Source of the DNA: Cyclobacteriaceae bacterium
Lineage (GTDB): Bacteria > Bacteroidota > Bacteroidia > Cytophagales > Cyclobacteriaceae
Length of the DNA: 64,000 nt
Direction of reading: 5' to 3'
NCBI GenBank assembly: GCA_019638355.1
Contig: JAHBTY010000005.1
Span: forward strand, 186,001-250,000
Within the stretch, counting starts at the first letter, position 1; every line of letters begins with the position of its first letter. The translations under genes were made by a program, and so were the position numbers. The notes beneath the pieces were generated by a model. That model saw nothing but the letters and a program-made list of their open reading frames with translations. It was not told where the DNA came from and ran no database searches. Shown here piece by piece: positions 62,741 through 64,000 of the stretch.

Positions 62741-64000
62741 TTATTTGTTTAGTGTGATTGATTTTCCGTTCATGATAATTTCCAATGGCTCACCCTGTTC
62801 CAACACGGTATCCACTTTCCCACCCGCTCCTACTTTTACTTTGATTACCCTGTCGCGGAACTCCAACCGGAATGAGTATGATTTCCATTGATCGGGAATA
62901 AACGGAGTAAAGTGTAGTTTCCCATCGCGCACACGCATACCACCAAACCCTTTCACCACGCTCATCCACGTACCAGCCATAGAAGTAATATGACAACCTT
63001 CTTCGGTATCGTTGTTGTAATCATCCAAATCAAGTCGCGCAGTACGCAGATAAAATTCGTAGGCTTGTTCTTTGTACCCAATCTTGCTGGCCAGAATTAC
63101 GTGTACACAAGGTGATAACGATGATTCATGTACCGTCATAGGTTCGTAGAAATCAAAATTCTTTTTGATGGTAGCCAGATCAAAGTCATCCTCAAAAAGA
63201 AAAATGCCCTGCAATACATCGGCTTGTTTAATAAAGCATGAACGCAAGATACGATCCCACGACCATTTTTGATTTAATGGTCTTTCACTTGCCGGTAAAT
63301 CTTTCACGTTTATTAACTCCTTATCCAAAAATCCATCTTGCTGAAGAATAACACCACGTTTTTCATCCTTCGGGTAATACATCTTTTCAGTGATGTCTTT
63401 CCACTTTGCAGTTTCTTCTGATTCCCTGAAGGCTGTTTTAGAAACAATCTCGGCATAGCGTTGGGTGTAATTGTTCTTTACAAACTCAATTGCTTGTAAA
63501 GAGAAACGCAGCGTCCAGGCACCGAGGTAATTGGTGTACCAATTGTTATTTACGTTATTTTCATATTCGTTAGGTCCTGTTACTCCGAGTATCACATATT
63601 TATTTTTTTCATTCGACCAGTTAACGCGTTGGGACCAGAAGCGAGCAATACCAATCAGAACTTCCAGCCCGTATTCTGCCAGGTAATGCTTATCGCCTGT
63701 GTAGTCGATGTAATCGCGCATGGCATACGCCATTGCACTAGTACGATGAATTTCTTCAAAAGTAATCTCCCATTCGTTGTGGCACTCTTCGCCATTCATG
63801 GTAACAAATGGATAAAAGGCCGCACCGTCTTTAAAGCCTAACTTTTTTGCATTCTCTATTGCTTTGCCCAAATGTTTATAGCGATATACTAATAAGTTGC
63901 GGGCTACTTTGGGTTCGGCTGTGCTTAAGAAGAACGGTAAGCAATAGGCTTCGGTATCCCAATAGGTACTTCCACCATATTTCTCGCCTGTAAAACCTTT
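62741..64000 (-). CDS. Glycoside hydrolase family 65 phosphorylase (5' part outside window)
   Basis: 419 residues of a C-terminal part; the frame is open through the window end. The (alpha/alpha)6 barrel shows KYGGSTYWDTEAYCLPFFL, the general-acid region NGEECHNEWEITFEEIHRTS (catalytic Glu) and GVTGPNEYENNVNNNWYTN, with the phosphate-binding HVILASKIGYKEQA and GCHITSMAGTWMSVVKGFGG. GH65 members phosphorolyse maltose, trehalose, kojibiose or nigerose; the specificity loop is not decisive by eye. The C-terminal beta-sandwich ends EPLEIIMNGKSITL. Confidence 0.93.
   Translation of the reverse strand, partial: KGFTGEKYGGSTYWDTEAYCLPFFLSTAEPKVARNLLVYRYKHLGKAIENAKKLGFKDGAAFYPFVTMNGEECHNEWEITFEEIHRTSAMAYAMRDYIDYTGDKHYLAEYGLEVLIGIARFWSQRVNWSNEKNKYVILGVTGPNEYENNVNNNWYTNYLGAWTLRFSLQAIEFVKNNYTQRYAEIVSKTAFRESEETAKWKDITEKMYYPKDEKRGVILQQDGFLDKELINVKDLPASERPLNQKWSWDRILRSCFIKQADVLQGIFLFEDDFDLATIKKNFDFYEPMTVHESSLSPCVHVILASKIGYKEQAYEFYLRTARLDLDDYNNDTEEGCHITSMAGTWMSVVKGFGGMRVRDGKLHFTPFIPDQWKSYSFRLEFRDRVIKVKVGAGGKVDTVLEQGEPLEIIMNGKSITLNK

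Overview
The window is a stretch of ordinary chromosome from a member of the Bacteroidota, most likely the Cytophagales. The evidence is gliding-motility protein GldC, DUF3098 downstream of ftsX, two TonB-dependent outer-membrane receptors, abundant Q-ending signal peptides and lipoproteins, weak Shine-Dalgarno sequences, and repeated promoter -7 elements of the Bacteroidota form TAnnTTTG (513, 4914, 20233; minus strand at 30926 and 56267). I see no rRNA, tRNA, CRISPR array or prophage.

Layout. 1-10 kb: a partial gene, a possible DNA polymerase III psi-like gene, the pyrophosphate-energised pump hppA, a DUF2147 protein, an ECF sigma/anti-sigma pair, the cell-envelope and RNA/flavin run ftsX-DUF3098-uppP-truB-ribF, a two-subunit 3-oxoacid CoA-transferase and gldC. 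10-15 kb: a TonB receptor with an SGNH-hydrolase lipoprotein. 15-20 kb (minus): a methionine operon (metH N-part, a four-helix-bundle S23 gene, metH C-part, metF) behind a SAM-I riboswitch. 20-28 kb: polyphosphate genes (ppx, ppk1, ppk2) around gyrB, and a secreted leucine-rich-repeat protein. 28-35 kb: small accessory genes (tandem NTF2-like proteins, HipA-like kinase with DUF3037, a toxin-antitoxin pair, DUF1080 lipoprotein, sirtuin, S9 peptidase). 35-41 kb: stress or detoxification-type genes (cupin, DUF2911, SRPBCC, RibD-like reductase, epoxide hydrolase, two AraC regulators) with an SRPBCC pseudogene. 41-58 kb: sugar catabolism on the minus strand (pckG, TonB receptor, two sugar epimerases, a giant ThuA/PQQ-dehydrogenase/cytochrome fusion, DUF1080, cytochrome c, Gfo/Idh, xylA, xylB), with a divergent Nudix-type regulator and an MFS sugar transporter. 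58-64 kb: VOC protein, methyltransferase, a zinc-ribbon membrane protein, YkvA, a class C serine hydrolase and a truncated GH65 phosphorylase.

The most unusual signal is between genes. Several intergenic gaps are filled, nearly stop codon to stop codon, by imperfect tandem heptamers arranged as inverted arms. Three elements (29061-29217, 31750-31922, 32607-32769) share the unit CCAGAAA. One (9182-9239) uses GACTAAG. One (18613-19045) uses TCGACTA and encloses the S23 gene exactly at the break between the two methionine synthase polypeptides, so the repeat arms now encode the end of one half and the beginning of the other. A perfect four-copy heptamer (GGAATTA) ends the leucine-rich-repeat gene. 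Other dispersed structures are a MITE-like nested palindrome (41093-41219) and a pair of related hairpins (46385-46431, 53338-53386).

Regulation that can be read directly includes the SAM-I riboswitch, whose 5' P1 strand is perfectly complementary to a second downstream segment that can also mask the metH start; a 19-bp dyad next to the degenerate Nudix regulator and the xylB promoter; and the palindrome CAAACGTTTG upstream of both a TonB receptor and pckG. All functional calls rest on motifs read by eye; no database search was run.
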